Positions 17,999-28,600 of a stretch of DNA of 64,000 nt are shown here, piece after piece. How positions within the stretch are numbered: the first letter of the stretch is position 1; every line of letters begins with the position of its first letter. The position numbers were made by a program, and so were the translations under genes. The DNA is from Nocardiaceae bacterium (GTDB lineage: Bacteria; Actinomycetota; Actinomycetes; Mycobacteriales; Mycobacteriaceae), in contig JAJFUQ010000007.1 of assembly GCA_021372355.1 (NCBI GenBank), positions 1 through 64,000 on the forward strand, given 5' to 3'. The notes beneath the pieces were generated by a model. That model saw only the letters and a program-made list of their open reading frames with translations, made no database searches and had not been told where the DNA came from.

Positions 17999-19180
17999 GT
18001 GCGCGAAGTACTACTTCTGTGCTGGCGCGACTCGACGCATCCGCAGGGCGGTGGCAGCGAGCGATACCTCGAAGAGGTCGGCACTCGGCTGGCTTCTCGC
18101 GGCATCAAAGTCACGCTGCGCACCGCGCATCATCCCGGCGCTGCCCGGCGTGAAGTGCGCGACGGCATCACGATCATCCGATCGGGTGGACGGTTCACGG
18201 TCTACGTCCTGGCGATGGCAGCGCTCGTTCTCGGACGCTTCGGACTCGGATCAATGCGCGACGTTCGACCGGACGCGATCATCGACACCCAGAACGGAAT
18301 GCCGTTCTTCGCGCGCTTGGTCACCCGGGTGCCGGTCACCGTTCTCGTCCATCACGGTCACCGCGAGCAGTGGCCGGTCGCCGGCCGTCTCGTCGGCCGC
18401 ATCGGGTGGTTCATCGAGTCGGTCCTCTCGCCGCGCGCACACCGGGAGTCGCAGTACCTCACCGTGTCGCTGCCGTCGGCCGAGGAACTGACCGCCCTCG
18501 GCGTCGACGCGAGCCGCATCGCGGTGGTGCGCAACGGCATCGAATCCATTCCCGCCGGTGTTGCGGTCAGCGACCAGGCGGCGGAACCCACGATCTGCGT
18601 TCTGTCGCGACTCGTGCCGCACAAGCAGATCGAGGATGCCCTGCGCCTCGTCGGACGCATTCGGTACCAGGTGCCGGGCGTGCGTCTCGACGTCATCGGC
18701 GACGGTTGGTGGTCGCCGAACCTGCATGAATACGCGCAGGCCATCGGCGTCGCCGATCGCGTGACGTTCCACGGTCATGTGTCCGAGGAACGCAAGCACG
18801 AACTCCTCGCACGTGCGTGGCTGCATGTGATGCCCTCGCGCAAGGAGGGCTGGGGGCTAGCCGTCATCGAGGCAGCTCAGCACGAGGTTCCGACGATCGG
18901 ATATCGGTCGTCACGCGGTCTCACGGACTCGATCATCGACGGTGTCACGGGAGTCCTCGCCGACGATCACGACCACTTGTGTGCCGCTGCCATCGACCTG
19001 CTGCGCGATGACGCGTTGCGCGGGTCGATGGGCCGCAAGGCCGCGTTGCGCAGTGACGAGTTCTCGTGGGACGCATGCGCGGACGGGGTCACCGCCGTCC
19101 TCGAGGCGTCAATCGCCGGGTCGCCCCTGAGTGGACTTGTGAGCGCGGCCGAGGACGAGGCCAACTATCAGTCCGCCTGA
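17999..19180 (+). CDS. GT4-family glycosyltransferase, Rv0225-like
   Basis: A retaining GT-B glycosyltransferase of 393 residues. The N-terminal Rossmann half opens LLLCWRDSTHPQGGGSERYLEEV, with the donor-side Gly-rich loop GGGSERY. The C-terminal half holds CVLSRLVPHKQIEDALR and the E-x7-E motif in EGWGLAVIEA (about residue 284), which binds the nucleotide sugar. Start GTG 17999 has TGAGGAG upstream. The gene ends inside the convergent Rv0226c-like gene, with a 72-bp overlap. The donor and acceptor are unknown; synteny suggests a mycobacterial-type envelope glycan. Confidence 0.85.
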   Translation: MREVLLLCWRDSTHPQGGGSERYLEEVGTRLASRGIKVTLRTAHHPGAARREVRDGITIIRSGGRFTVYVLAMAALVLGRFGLGSMRDVRPDAIIDTQNGMPFFARLVTRVPVTVLVHHGHREQWPVAGRLVGRIGWFIESVLSPRAHRESQYLTVSLPSAEELTALGVDASRIAVVRNGIESIPAGVAVSDQAAEPTICVLSRLVPHKQIEDALRLVGRIRYQVPGVRLDVIGDGWWSPNLHEYAQAIGVADRVTFHGHVSEERKHELLARAWLHVMPSRKEGWGLAVIEAAQHEVPTIGYRSSRGLTDSIIDGVTGVLADDHDHLCAAAIDLLRDDALRGSMGRKAALRSDEFSWDACADGVTAVLEASIAGSPLSGLVSAAEDEANYQSA

Positions 19181-20797
19181 GGACACCAGCAGCAGGAGCG
19201 CCCACACGAGATGGGCGACGATCGCGGACACGCGGTGCGAGGGCTCGGCGACGACCTCTCCCGATACCGAATAGAGCGCGAGCGTGCCGTCGTCGAACTC
19301 GCGCGTCATACGGCTGAGCGTCCGGCTGGAATCGCCCAGCGGCCCCGGGCTGGACTCGACGAGGACATAGCGCACGCCTTGGGCCGCTAGGTCAGACGGT
19401 GCCGCGCCGTCGAGCAGCGCCTTCTCGACGCGGATCGCGCGCGTGTTCTCACCGGCGATGACGGTGCGCGTGACGAGTAACTCCCCGGTCTGCAAGACGT
19501 TGCGCGGCAGGATTCGAGGTGCTGGATCGAGAACCGGCACGGTCATTCCGGCGAAGACCCGAAACTGCCCGGCGGGCAACACTGCGACATCGCCGCTGGG
19601 TCCGTCGTCGACGATTCGGGCGACCGCATTCCACGAATCCGGCAGGCGAACCGGCCGCAGCGCACCATCAACGCCCCACGCGAGCGGCAATAGAACCACG
19701 ATGAGGGCGGCGACCTTCGCGACCGAGGGGATCGGCAAACGCAGTCGCAGTCGACAGCCCGCCGCGGCTGCAAGCACGTAGAACGGCACTGCCAAGGCGA
19801 CGAACTTCTGGGTATCGCGGAGCAGCCCGGCGCCGGGGACGGTGTCGACGATGAGTTTGAGTACCTCGATGCCCCATCCGGTAGCCGCAAGTGCGGGAAC
19901 CACGATGGCGACGGCGGCGAGGATCCCCATCCGTCGGGCCACCGCGCCCGCCCGCCAAGCCTGCCGAGCACCAACGGCCACGATCGCCAGCAGAACGACC
20001 GTGCCGACCAGTGCGAGCGGCGTATCGCGCGGGGAGGGGACCGCTTCGGCATTCCAAATGCCGCCGAGTCCGGCCAGGCTGCCGATCGTGCCGAGCCAGG
20101 GTTCGGCACGCGCCGCGAACGCGCCGACCGCATCGGGATCGGAGCGGACCGCGCCGCCGAACGACGCGATGATCCACGGGCAGTTCGCGACGATCCACGC
20201 CACCGAAGCGGCGACGAAAACGCGTCCTCGATCGGCCAGGGCGACCGCAATCGCGATGCCGGCGATGATGCCGCCGGTCGGCGTGAGGGCTGCCGCGGCC
20301 AGGCTCAAGGCCACGCCGAACCACGCCGTGCGATCGCGCGCATCAAGCCGGAGCGTGTAGGCGAAGCGGACACCCCACAGCATGCCGGCGTAGCCCAGGA
20401 GCAGGCTCCAATGCCCCTGTAAGAGGCGTTCGGCGACGAACGGGTTCCAGACCGCCACGGTGATGGGGACGAGGCGATAGCCAGTCTGGAGCCCGGTCAG
20501 AACGGTGCGGGCGAGTGCGTCCGCGCCGAGGCCCGCGAAAACCAGCGCCGCGAAGATCAGAATCTTGACGAGCAGCCCGCCGTCGACGACGGCCGACAGC
20601 AGCGCGACCGCGGCATCCTGCGGCACCGCCCGCGGGGCGCCTTCGGTCGCACCGAGTGCGACGTCCGTCAGGTACGAGCGCGGGGTGCTGACGAGGTCGC
20701 GGTGGAGGAGGTAACCCGGTGCGAACAACGGTGCGCAGATGACGGCGGCGAGGGCCAGGCAGAAGGCCGGTGGCAGCCACGCGGGACGGTCGCGCAC
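19109..20797 (-). CDS. polytopic membrane protein, Rv0226c-like (possible GT-C fold)
   Basis: A 562-residue protein with about 11-13 predicted membrane segments in the N-terminal 400 residues and a C-terminal extracytoplasmic domain ending in a final membrane helix (residues 535-555). Near the N-terminus, LLHRDLVSTP precedes VALGATEG, and WNPFVAERLLQGHWSLLLGY lies around residue 115. This arrangement of acidic first loop and large loop domain is reminiscent of GT-C glycosyltransferases such as AftD, but no catalytic assignment is possible. It converges with and overlaps the GT4 gene by 72 bp, as a neighbour pair conserved in mycobacteria. Confidence 0.7.
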   Translation of the reverse strand: MRDRPAWLPPAFCLALAAVICAPLFAPGYLLHRDLVSTPRSYLTDVALGATEGAPRAVPQDAAVALLSAVVDGGLLVKILIFAALVFAGLGADALARTVLTGLQTGYRLVPITVAVWNPFVAERLLQGHWSLLLGYAGMLWGVRFAYTLRLDARDRTAWFGVALSLAAAALTPTGGIIAGIAIAVALADRGRVFVAASVAWIVANCPWIIASFGGAVRSDPDAVGAFAARAEPWLGTIGSLAGLGGIWNAEAVPSPRDTPLALVGTVVLLAIVAVGARQAWRAGAVARRMGILAAVAIVVPALAATGWGIEVLKLIVDTVPGAGLLRDTQKFVALAVPFYVLAAAAGCRLRLRLPIPSVAKVAALIVVLLPLAWGVDGALRPVRLPDSWNAVARIVDDGPSGDVAVLPAGQFRVFAGMTVPVLDPAPRILPRNVLQTGELLVTRTVIAGENTRAIRVEKALLDGAAPSDLAAQGVRYVLVESSPGPLGDSSRTLSRMTREFDDGTLALYSVSGEVVAEPSHRVSAIVAHLVWALLLLVSSGGLIVGLVLGRAHKSTQGRPGD

Positions 20798-20938
20798 GGT
20801 TCGAGTCTGTCACGGCCATCGAAGATCACGATCGTGAACCGTCATTGATTCAATCCAAAAACTCATGGGTACCACGACTCACTTGCGTAGCTAGTCTTCT
20901 CTGCAGTCTCAGGCCTCCAACGTTCGAAGGATCTGATC

Positions 20939-21862
20939 GTGAAGCTTTCTCGTCTGTCCGTGCGCCGTCTGGTCGCGCCGGTGCTGGCTGCTGCTGCGGC
21001 GGTGGCCGCGCTTGCCGTTGCGCCGGGTTCCGCTCAGGCGTGGCCGGGTTCGGGTGCGGAAACCCACTACATCTACTCGCCGTCGATGGGTCGTGCCATC
21101 CAGACGGAGATCTGGCGGAATGCCGGCGGAGGCCCGATCCTGTACCTGCTCAACGGCATGCAGGGTGGCACTGATGGCCTCAGTTGGGGTCGCTCTGCGC
21201 CCGCTCGCAAGTTCTTTGCGAACAAGCACGTCACGGTCATCAACGTCATCGACGGTTCGGGCAGCTTCTACGCCAACTGGCAGAGCGACCGCAGCCAACA
21301 GTGGGAGACCTTCTTCACGAGGGAACTGCCGCCGGTGCTCAACAAAATGGTGAGCTCGAACGGCAAGTACGGAATCATCGGTCTGTCGCACTCGGGCCTC
21401 GGTGCCATGAACATGCTCGGCAAGTACGGGATGTTCCAGGCGGGTGCATCGTTGTCCGGCTGCCCGCAGACCGCCGACATCGGAACGACGTTCATGCACG
21501 CCGCCGAGGACATGAGCGTGGGCCGCAACATCTTCAACATGTACGGGGCGCCGGGTAACCCGGCCTGGGCGTACAACGACCCGACCATGCACCCCGAGCG
21601 GTACCGCGGCAAGACGGTCTACCTGACCGCTGCCTCCGGCGTCCCGGGCGCACCGGACGATGTCGTCACCCCGGGGATGTACGGTGGCCCGGCCGCGGTC
21701 GAGGCGATCACCAAGACGTGCACCCAGAACTTCTCGAACGCCCTCAACCGCGCTGGCGTACGGCACGGGCTGTACTACTACGCCAACGGTGCGCACACGT
21801 GGGGCTTGTTCTACGCCGAACTCGTTCGGGCCTGGAGCTACATTTCGCCCCGACTGAGCTGA
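20939..21862 (+). CDS. secreted mycolyltransferase-like esterase (antigen 85 family)
   Basis: Probable transfer of mycolic acid from trehalose monomycolate to another TMM or to arabinogalactan, outside the membrane. The 307-residue protein starts with an Arg-rich signal and hydrophobic core ending SAQAW (cleavage near residue 34). The nucleophile elbow is GLSHSGLGA (about residue 149-157, Ser in the middle). The C-terminal NGAHTWGLFY supplies the catalytic His with the antigen-85-type Trp, and a GMQGGTDGLSW loop lies where LDGLRAQDDYNGW occurs in Ag85. GTG 20939 follows AAGGAT. It lies among mycolate genes, which supports the call over a generic esterase. Confidence 0.85.
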   Translation: MKLSRLSVRRLVAPVLAAAAAVAALAVAPGSAQAWPGSGAETHYIYSPSMGRAIQTEIWRNAGGGPILYLLNGMQGGTDGLSWGRSAPARKFFANKHVTVINVIDGSGSFYANWQSDRSQQWETFFTRELPPVLNKMVSSNGKYGIIGLSHSGLGAMNMLGKYGMFQAGASLSGCPQTADIGTTFMHAAEDMSVGRNIFNMYGAPGNPAWAYNDPTMHPERYRGKTVYLTAASGVPGAPDDVVTPGMYGGPAAVEAITKTCTQNFSNALNRAGVRHGLYYYANGAHTWGLFYAELVRAWSYISPRLS

Positions 21863-21879
21863 TCTAAACAACTCATCGC

Positions 21880-21909
21880 GAGCCCGGGAGCCTTCTGGTT
21901 CCCGGGCTC
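21880..21909 (+). terminator. terminator after mycolyltransferase gene
   Basis: GAGCCCGGGAGCC and GGTTCCCGGGCTC pair over 13 bp with one G-T wobble and a 4-nt loop, beginning 18 bp after the stop. No T-tract follows. Confidence 0.65.
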
Positions 21910-21925
21910 GTGCGATTGTGGAAGC

Positions 21926-23131
21926 GTGACCGAGCCGCCTCAGGTCGAACCCGTCCGGGGTTCGACCACCGCCGCGGGGCTCACGTTCGTCACCGCCGGG
22001 TCGATGATCGCGAACATCGCCGGCTACCTCATGCACGTGACCGCCTCACGGTGGCTCGGGGTCGATGGCTACAGCGAGTTCGCCGCCCTGCTTGCCGCGC
22101 AGCTGGTTCTCGCCGTGCCGGCCTTGGCCCTGCAGAACGTCATGGCTCGCGAACGCGTGCGCGGGGTCGACTCCGCACAGTTGCGACTTCTGGCCACCCG
22201 GTGCGCGGCACTCGTCGCCCTGCTGGCGCTGATCGCGGTGCCAGGCGTCGTCGCCGGGCTGCGGGTGGGGGCCGTCGCGGCCTTCGCGGCGCTGCTGACC
22301 GCGCCGGTCTACGTTCTGCTCGCCGGCGAGCAGGGGATCATGCAGGGCGAGGGCAGGTTCCGCGAGCTGGGCGGATTCCTGACCGTGGGGGGCATCCTGC
22401 GGGTGGTTCCGGCAGTGACCATGCTCGCGGTCGGTGCAGGTACTTCCGCGGCGCTCATGGCGGCTGCGGCGGGAACCACGGTGGCGGCCGCAGCGGCCCG
22501 CCTGTGGAACCGGCGAAGTGAGCGGACCGGGGTGCGACTGACAGTCGGACTACCGACGGTTCTCGCCGCCTCGCAGCTGCAACTGGCGATGATCGTGCTG
22601 ACGTCACTCGACCTGCTGCTCGCGCGCGGTGTGCTCACCGAGACCGATGCGAGTATCTACGGACTGGGCGCGGTCGCGTCCAAGGTCGCCTTCTGGCTGC
22701 CGCAGGCGATATCGATCGTTCTGTATCCGCAGTTCGCCGCCGAAACGGGCTCGGCCCGAGCACTGCGATCGGCGCTGCTCATGCTCGCCGGAATCGGGGC
22801 GCTCGTCGTCGTCGGCATCGCCGTCTGCGCACCGCTGGCACCGATGGTCGCCGGCCGCGACTACCAGCCGGTGACGGGCGTCCTGTGGCTGTTCGCGCTG
22901 CAAGGCGCCGTGCTGGCGATCGTTCAGTGCGCGCTGACGGCGGCCGTGGCCGTCGACCGCACGCATGCCGCGCTCGTGGCCTGGTTCGGGCTGGCCATCG
23001 AAGCTGCGTTGATCCTCACCGTCGCGAACGGCTCTCTCGAGCGCGTTCTGGCGATCGCGGTGTCCTGTGCGACGGCCGTAGCCGCTGTGACCGTGGCCGT
23101 GGCGATCGCGGTGCACGCACGCCGCGTTTGA
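21926..23131 (+). CDS. MOP/Wzx-type flippase (polysaccharide biosynthesis membrane protein)
   Basis: A 401-residue integral membrane protein with about 12 membrane segments and no soluble domain. FVTAGSMIANIAGYLMHVTASRWLG at residues 18-42 is the first-helix pattern of oligosaccharide flippases (Wzx/MATE-like), with the conserved G-R-L-G-type turn. It is likely to move a lipid-linked glycan across the membrane; the substrate is unknown. GTG 21926 is the start; the gene begins 16 bp after a terminator and may have its own promoter. It is convergent with the DUF3068 gene, with 4 bp between stops. Confidence 0.75.
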   Translation: MTEPPQVEPVRGSTTAAGLTFVTAGSMIANIAGYLMHVTASRWLGVDGYSEFAALLAAQLVLAVPALALQNVMARERVRGVDSAQLRLLATRCAALVALLALIAVPGVVAGLRVGAVAAFAALLTAPVYVLLAGEQGIMQGEGRFRELGGFLTVGGILRVVPAVTMLAVGAGTSAALMAAAAGTTVAAAAARLWNRRSERTGVRLTVGLPTVLAASQLQLAMIVLTSLDLLLARGVLTETDASIYGLGAVASKVAFWLPQAISIVLYPQFAAETGSARALRSALLMLAGIGALVVVGIAVCAPLAPMVAGRDYQPVTGVLWLFALQGAVLAIVQCALTAAVAVDRTHAALVAWFGLAIEAALILTVANGSLERVLAIAVSCATAVAAVTVAVAIAVHARRV

Positions 23132-23135
23132 CGCG

Positions 23136-24296
23136 CTATTGCGCGGGCGGCCATGGTGGCGGTGGCGGGAACTGGCCGGTGGGTGGGTGGAACGGGTTCG
23201 TCGACCACGGCTGCTCGGTCGGCAGCGCCGCGGTCTGCGTGGACCTCGTCGAGTTAAACGACGTCGACCATTCCGGCTCGTCGTCGAACGGCGCAACGGC
23301 GTCGTCCGCACCGCCGCCATCGCCATTGCGTATGCGGAGACCGGCGACGACCAGTGCGGCAACCCCCGCAAGGCCCAGCAGCACCGGCAGGATGCGGCTG
23401 TACAGGCTCAGACGGTCGGAGAAGTCGTTCGCGGTCGACAGCAGCGTTTCGAGAGTGCTTTCGTCGAACGTCAGGTTCGCCTTCAAGACCGTGAGAACCG
23501 GCTCGCTGGCGCTGCGGGCGTAGAAATTGTTGATCTTCTCTTCGGCCTTGACGATCGTGCCAGTGCGCGGCTCGACCCAAAGGTCGCGCTCGTTCGAGTA
23601 CCACAGCGGCATAGTCACCTTCGTGCTTCCGCCGTCGATGCCCCACTTGTCTGCGCTGAACGTTGCGCTGTTGCTCTTATCGACGGTGGTGAGGTCGACC
23701 GGGTCGATCTTCTGGTGGAAGTGGTAGACCGTCGTGCCGGCGATGTCGGTTTCCTCGATGAACTGCAGCTCGAACGACTTGCGGGCGGTCAGGTCGAAGT
23801 ATGGGTACGCCTTCTTCTCGGTGCCGATCGGGAAGCGGTACTGCAGACCGGTGTGCTTGAGTTCGGTCGGCGGCTTGAGACCGTTGTCCTGCAGCGATCC
23901 GACCGGGTCGGTCGGTTCGCCGGTCGTGCGGTCGATCGTCACGCGGTCGACGATGGCGTACAACAAGCCAGTGTCACCCTGGCGGTCGGTCCGGCGCATT
24001 GTCTGACCGCACTGCAACGTCGCCACGCTGCTGTCGGCGGGGTCTTCGACAGTGATGAACCGCTGCATGACCAGCGGGACCTTCTTCGACGTGCCCAGAA
24101 CCGCCGAGCCCGACGTCGTCCGCGGGTCGACCAGTTCGGCGCCGTCATCGTCGGTCGTCGCGACGGTCGTGGCTTCGAGGTCGAGCGGAGTCTTCGCCAA
24201 CTGTGAATACGTGAAGGTGGGCAGCAGGACCGCGGCGACCAGGAAGAACGCACCCAGTCCGAACAGGATGAGCGTCACCAAGCGCCCACGTGCCAT
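23136..24296 (-). CDS. DUF3068 (PorA-like) envelope protein, Rv0227c-like
   Basis: A 386-residue protein with an N-terminal membrane helix (residues 5-26), a large extracytoplasmic domain (30-315) with the FxxDxxxRxS-type PYFDLTARKSFELQF segment, a second helix (ILPVLLGLAGVAALVVAGL, about 318-336) and a Pro-rich cytoplasmic tail. This is the DUF3068 layout found in mycolate-containing actinobacteria. Start ATG 24296 is preferred to an ATG 15 bp upstream because GAGGAG lies just ahead of it. It sits between a flippase and the TmaT-like gene, as Rv0227c does beside Rv0228. Confidence 0.82.
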   Translation of the reverse strand: MARGRLVTLILFGLGAFFLVAAVLLPTFTYSQLAKTPLDLEATTVATTDDDGAELVDPRTTSGSAVLGTSKKVPLVMQRFITVEDPADSSVATLQCGQTMRRTDRQGDTGLLYAIVDRVTIDRTTGEPTDPVGSLQDNGLKPPTELKHTGLQYRFPIGTEKKAYPYFDLTARKSFELQFIEETDIAGTTVYHFHQKIDPVDLTTVDKSNSATFSADKWGIDGGSTKVTMPLWYSNERDLWVEPRTGTIVKAEEKINNFYARSASEPVLTVLKANLTFDESTLETLLSTANDFSDRLSLYSRILPVLLGLAGVAALVVAGLRIRNGDGGGADDAVAPFDDEPEWSTSFNSTRSTQTAALPTEQPWSTNPFHPPTGQFPPPPPWPPAQ

Positions 24297-24410
24297 AACT
24301 CTGCTCCTCAAATTACGGATATCGCCTCGACGGTATCAGCAGAGGCTGAGTGAGCAGGGACACCGCACGGCTAGACGGCTGGTTGTGGGCACGGGCACAC
24401 TGGGTGTGCC

Positions 24411-25613
24411 ATGCAGCTTCTCGTCGCCCCGCCCGCCGCCTCCGCGGCATCTCACGGCCTCCGGACCACGCGCCCATCGGGATATCTGCCCGCGGTCGAG
24501 GGGATGCGAGCGGTCGCTGCGATCGGAGTTCTTCTCACGCACACGGCTTTCCAAACGGATGCCATCTCGTGGCCGGTCATCGGTCCGCTGCTCGGCCGGC
24601 TGGATCTTGCGGTCGCGGTGTTCTTCGCGATCTCGGGTTACCTGTTGTGGCGGGTGCACGCGGCGGCGGCTCGCGGACTCGCGACTCCACCTTCGGTACG
24701 CCGTTACTTCCGTCACCGTGCGGTTCGCATCCTTCCCGCTTATTGGGTCGCGGTGTGCGTGGTCCTCTTGTTCGTCGCCGGCGGCTCGTTCGAGGTGTGG
24801 TTCGCAAACCTGACCCTCACGCAGCTCTACTTTCCGTTCACCCTGACGACCGGCCTCACCCAGATGTGGAGCCTCGCGGTCGAGGTGGCGTTTTACGTCG
24901 CACTGCCGCTCATCGCGATCGCCATGCGTCCGCTGCGCGACGACCTCGCCAAGCTGCGGGCGCCGATCATTCTCGGCGTCTCGCTGGCTTCACTGGGTTG
25001 GGCGCACTTCAACCTGCCGCTCCCGCAGGGCGTCGACCCGTCGTCGATGCCGCCCGCGTATCTGTCGTGGTTCGGTGCGGGCATGCTGCTGGCGGAACTG
25101 TCGATCGGGTGGCCGGAGTTGGTCACGCGGTTCATGGCGAAACCGTGGATCTTCTACGTCGTCGCGGCGCTGACGTTCTGCCTGTCGGCGACGCCGGTCG
25201 CGGGCGCCGGCGGTCTCGTGATCCTGGAAACCTATGAATTCAGCACGAAAGTCGCGCTGGGGGCGATTCTGGCGTTTGCGCTGATGGCACCGGTCGTCGC
25301 GAGTGATCGTCCGCATCGGTTTCTCGACAGTCGAGTCATGCAGACCCTCGGACGCTGGTCGTACGGAATCTTCATCTGGCACGTGGGAGTTCTGGCGATC
25401 GTTCTCCCCGTCGTCGCGGTCGCGCCGTTCTCCGGCCATTTCGTCCTCGTGACAGTCGTGACGCTCGGCTTGTCGATCCTGATCGCGGCCGCGAGCTACG
25501 CGCTCGTCGAGGAACCGCTGCGGGTCGCCTCGCGCCGCTGGGAACGCAGCCATTCCGGCGCTCCGACCGCAGCCGCGCCCGTCACGGCGACGGCGACCAG
25601 GCAGAGGAACTGA
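24411..25613 (+). CDS. tmaT: acyltransferase family 3 protein, TmaT/Rv0228-like
   Basis: A 400-residue integral membrane O-acyltransferase of family 3. The first-helix region AVEGMRAVAAIGVLLTHTAF carries the catalytic-type His. FFAISGYLLWR and the RHRAVRILPAYW segment (about residues 100-110) follow, and MWSLAVEVAFYVALP lies near 152-166. In Corynebacteriales the syntenic enzyme TmaT acetylates trehalose monomycolate for export, so this gene fits the mmpL3 pathway encoded 17 kb away. The orthology is inferred from family and synteny. Its 3' end overlaps the convergent aftD gene by 118 bp. Confidence 0.78.
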   Translation: MQLLVAPPAASAASHGLRTTRPSGYLPAVEGMRAVAAIGVLLTHTAFQTDAISWPVIGPLLGRLDLAVAVFFAISGYLLWRVHAAAARGLATPPSVRRYFRHRAVRILPAYWVAVCVVLLFVAGGSFEVWFANLTLTQLYFPFTLTTGLTQMWSLAVEVAFYVALPLIAIAMRPLRDDLAKLRAPIILGVSLASLGWAHFNLPLPQGVDPSSMPPAYLSWFGAGMLLAELSIGWPELVTRFMAKPWIFYVVAALTFCLSATPVAGAGGLVILETYEFSTKVALGAILAFALMAPVVASDRPHRFLDSRVMQTLGRWSYGIFIWHVGVLAIVLPVVAVAPFSGHFVLVTVVTLGLSILIAAASYALVEEPLRVASRRWERSHSGAPTAAAPVTATATRQRN

Positions 25614-28600
25614 ATAGTCGTCGAGTGACCGAGGTACCCGGTCATTGACTGCCACGGCCCGCGCGACAGCAGTGCGACGGCGAGCCCGTAGGTGATGCCG
25701 ACCGCCGCCGAAACCCATCGCGGCCAGCGGCGCCGAACGTAGGGCTCCGCCAGGAGCGCACCCACACCGATTACGGCGCCGACGACGCCCGAGATCGCTG
25801 CACACGCGGCAACCACACCGATCGCACCCAGCCAGATGATCGTCGGCGTGTTGAGTCGGATCGATGTTCGACCCCGGCCGCCGACCAGGGCGAGTGCAAA
25901 CAGCGGCAGGAGCAGCAACAATCCACCGAAGATCGCGACGCGGTACCACGTGTCGAGGGCGAATTCGAGCGTCACCCGAGTGACTCCGGGCGGCACGATC
26001 CATCCCTGCTGCCAGCCGTTCACGGTGATTGGCTGCAAGTTCTTGCCGTGTGCCGTCGCGGTCCAACCCGCGTTCGTGCTCTCGGGCACGACCAGAACCT
26101 GGGCCTGCGGCGATGCCTGAACGTCGACCTCGCGATGGGAGTTCGTCCAGTCGTCTTTCGTGACCGGGACATGCCGCGGGTCGGGAACCGGGGTGCCGGT
26201 GTTGAGCCGGAGTTGGTCGGTGACGAACAGCGGACCCGCTTCGACCCTGACGTTCGCATTCCCAACCGGCAGTTCCGCGCTCCCCAGGCACGGCGATGCT
26301 TCGAGAACTTCGTTCGACTTGAGCTGGGCAACGGTCGCTCGAACGCTCGTCGGGATGGCCGTCGTGCCGATGGTGATCGTCGGTCCTTCACCGCATGGGA
26401 TATCGATGACTCGATCGCTGGGCTGCGGTGTCGCACGGATGACCGCACCGTCTTCTCCGATGAGCGCGACCTCGGCGATGCCGGGCGCCTGCGAGACGTT
26501 GAATCCCGCAGGCGTGCGGTCGAGCGTCGGCCGCCAGTCTGCGATCGAGATGTCGATTCGGTCGGTGACCTGCGGGTGTACGGCGATCGTGGCGGTCGAA
26601 CTCGAGGGCACGGTGAGCGACTGGGGGCCCGCGCCGAGATTGACCGACACGTGTTGCGGAGCGGCGGGCAGCTGACCGAGGCTGCGCGTCAGCCGAATTC
26701 CGGTGACGAGACGCGGCGCTGGCAGGAGAACGGTGATCGTGGCTCGGCCGCCGGTGGTGCTGACAGTGCTGTCCGGCGCGGTCCATGTCGTGCGGACGTC
26801 TCCGTCGGTGGCAGCGAACGCGGAACCTCGCACGTCCGCGACGTTGGCGCCGCCGATCGTGGACAGCGGCAACGTGGTCAGGATCCGTTCGAGTTCGGCG
26901 CCCGGCCGGGACCGGACGGTGAGGACCGGATAGACCGTCACCGTCGACGGCACGTCGAGTGTCCGGGCGAAGTGCTCTTCCTCAGGTGGGAGAAGGAGGG
27001 CCGGGCTGCACCGAACCCTGTCACTGCTGTCGAAACAAGCCGGCCGCCCCGGAAGTTCCTGCCCGAGATCCCAGCCGGCTATCGTGCTGCCGGCGCCGGG
27101 TGCGGGAACGATGACGTGCTGGTAGATGGGCACGAAGACGGGGTTGTCGGCGTCGGCGAAGTCTTTCAGCGACACTTCGGCGAGGCCGAACTGGTTTCCC
27201 ACGGTGCCGTCGACCGTGGCCTTGGCGGTGATACGGATCCACGTCGTTCGCCCGGGCGGTAGAGCGATCGCAACCGGCGTGCCGGGTGCGGAGACGCGGG
27301 CGCCGGTGCTGCCGATATCGGTCGAGATCTCGATGTCCGCGACGCGCGAGCCGTACGCAGCGGCGCTCGTTCGGATGTAGAGGATGCCGGACGTGATCGG
27401 GTGATCGAGGTTGAGCTGCATCCACTCGCCGAGTGCGCCCTTGCTTCCTTCGCTCACCCAACTCGTGCCGGGGTCGCCGTCGAACGCGCTGCCTGCCGAG
27501 CTGCTCGGTGACACCCCGCCGAGTTGGACCGCGTCAGCGGCCGAGCTGGACACGGTGACTTGGGCTCCGACCCATTCGGCCGAGATCAGCCGAGCGCCGT
27601 CGACGGGGTAGTCGGCCCTGGCATTGAGGGTTCGGCGCGGGTCGTCGATTGCGCGGATGGCCGAGGCGTGGTCGTCGACGCGGCCGTAGTCGATCTCCCG
27701 GTTGAGGGGAGTGTCGGTGACGGTGACGAGCGGTGCGCTCACGCCCGCGCGCGCGGCATCCGCGGCCAGCAGGGCGGTCGGCATGCCCATGCGGATCAGT
27801 GCTTCGGGGCCTCCGTCGACGACGGGGATGTCCGCGATAGCCGCCGTGTACGGGTCCGTGGGATCGGGGTCCTGCGGCAGCACCCGGTAGATCTCGACGG
27901 GCTTGTACGGCGGTCGAAGTTCGGTGTCGTAGACGATTCCCGGCTGCTTGGTGGTGTCCGGTAGTTCGCCGAACTCGGCGACCTTGCGCAGATTCGGTGA
28001 CGACTCGAGGACATGGTGCACGAGCAGTGGCCGCGTTGACTGAGACGTCTCGGGGTCGAGGTCGTTGCGGACGACGAGATACCCCACACCCATGCTGCGC
28101 AGCGCCGCCGCGAGCATCGGAGACGGCTGTCCAGAGGCGAAGAGGCGTTGGATGGCATCGAGAGCGCGGATCGCGCCCGGTGGATTCAACGGGATCGCGT
28201 CGCGGACCGCCCAGGGCGAGCGGGCCAGAGCCTGCAGCGGTTCATCGCGCGTCAGGCCCCACGACTGGCTGCCGAAGGGTGCACCCGGGACCACGAGTGC
28301 GCGGGTGTGCGGGGCGTTGTCAGCGAGCCAGTCGGCGGTGTCGTGCCAATACTGCGGCACTTCGTCATAGGTGCCGCGGGGCGCCAGACGACCAGTCCAG
28401 GCGACGGCCGTTGCCACGGTGACGGCAACCAGAATCAGGGCCGCGCCCGCGAGTGCGCGGTGACGTTCCACATGGGCGAGCAGGCTCGCGAGCCGGCGCC
28501 ACGGCGTGGCCAACGGTAGGGGCACCTTCGCCAGCAGATGTGCGAGCCCCAACGCGAGCGGAAGGCGGATCAGGGGGTCGAACTTGTGGACGTTCCGGAG

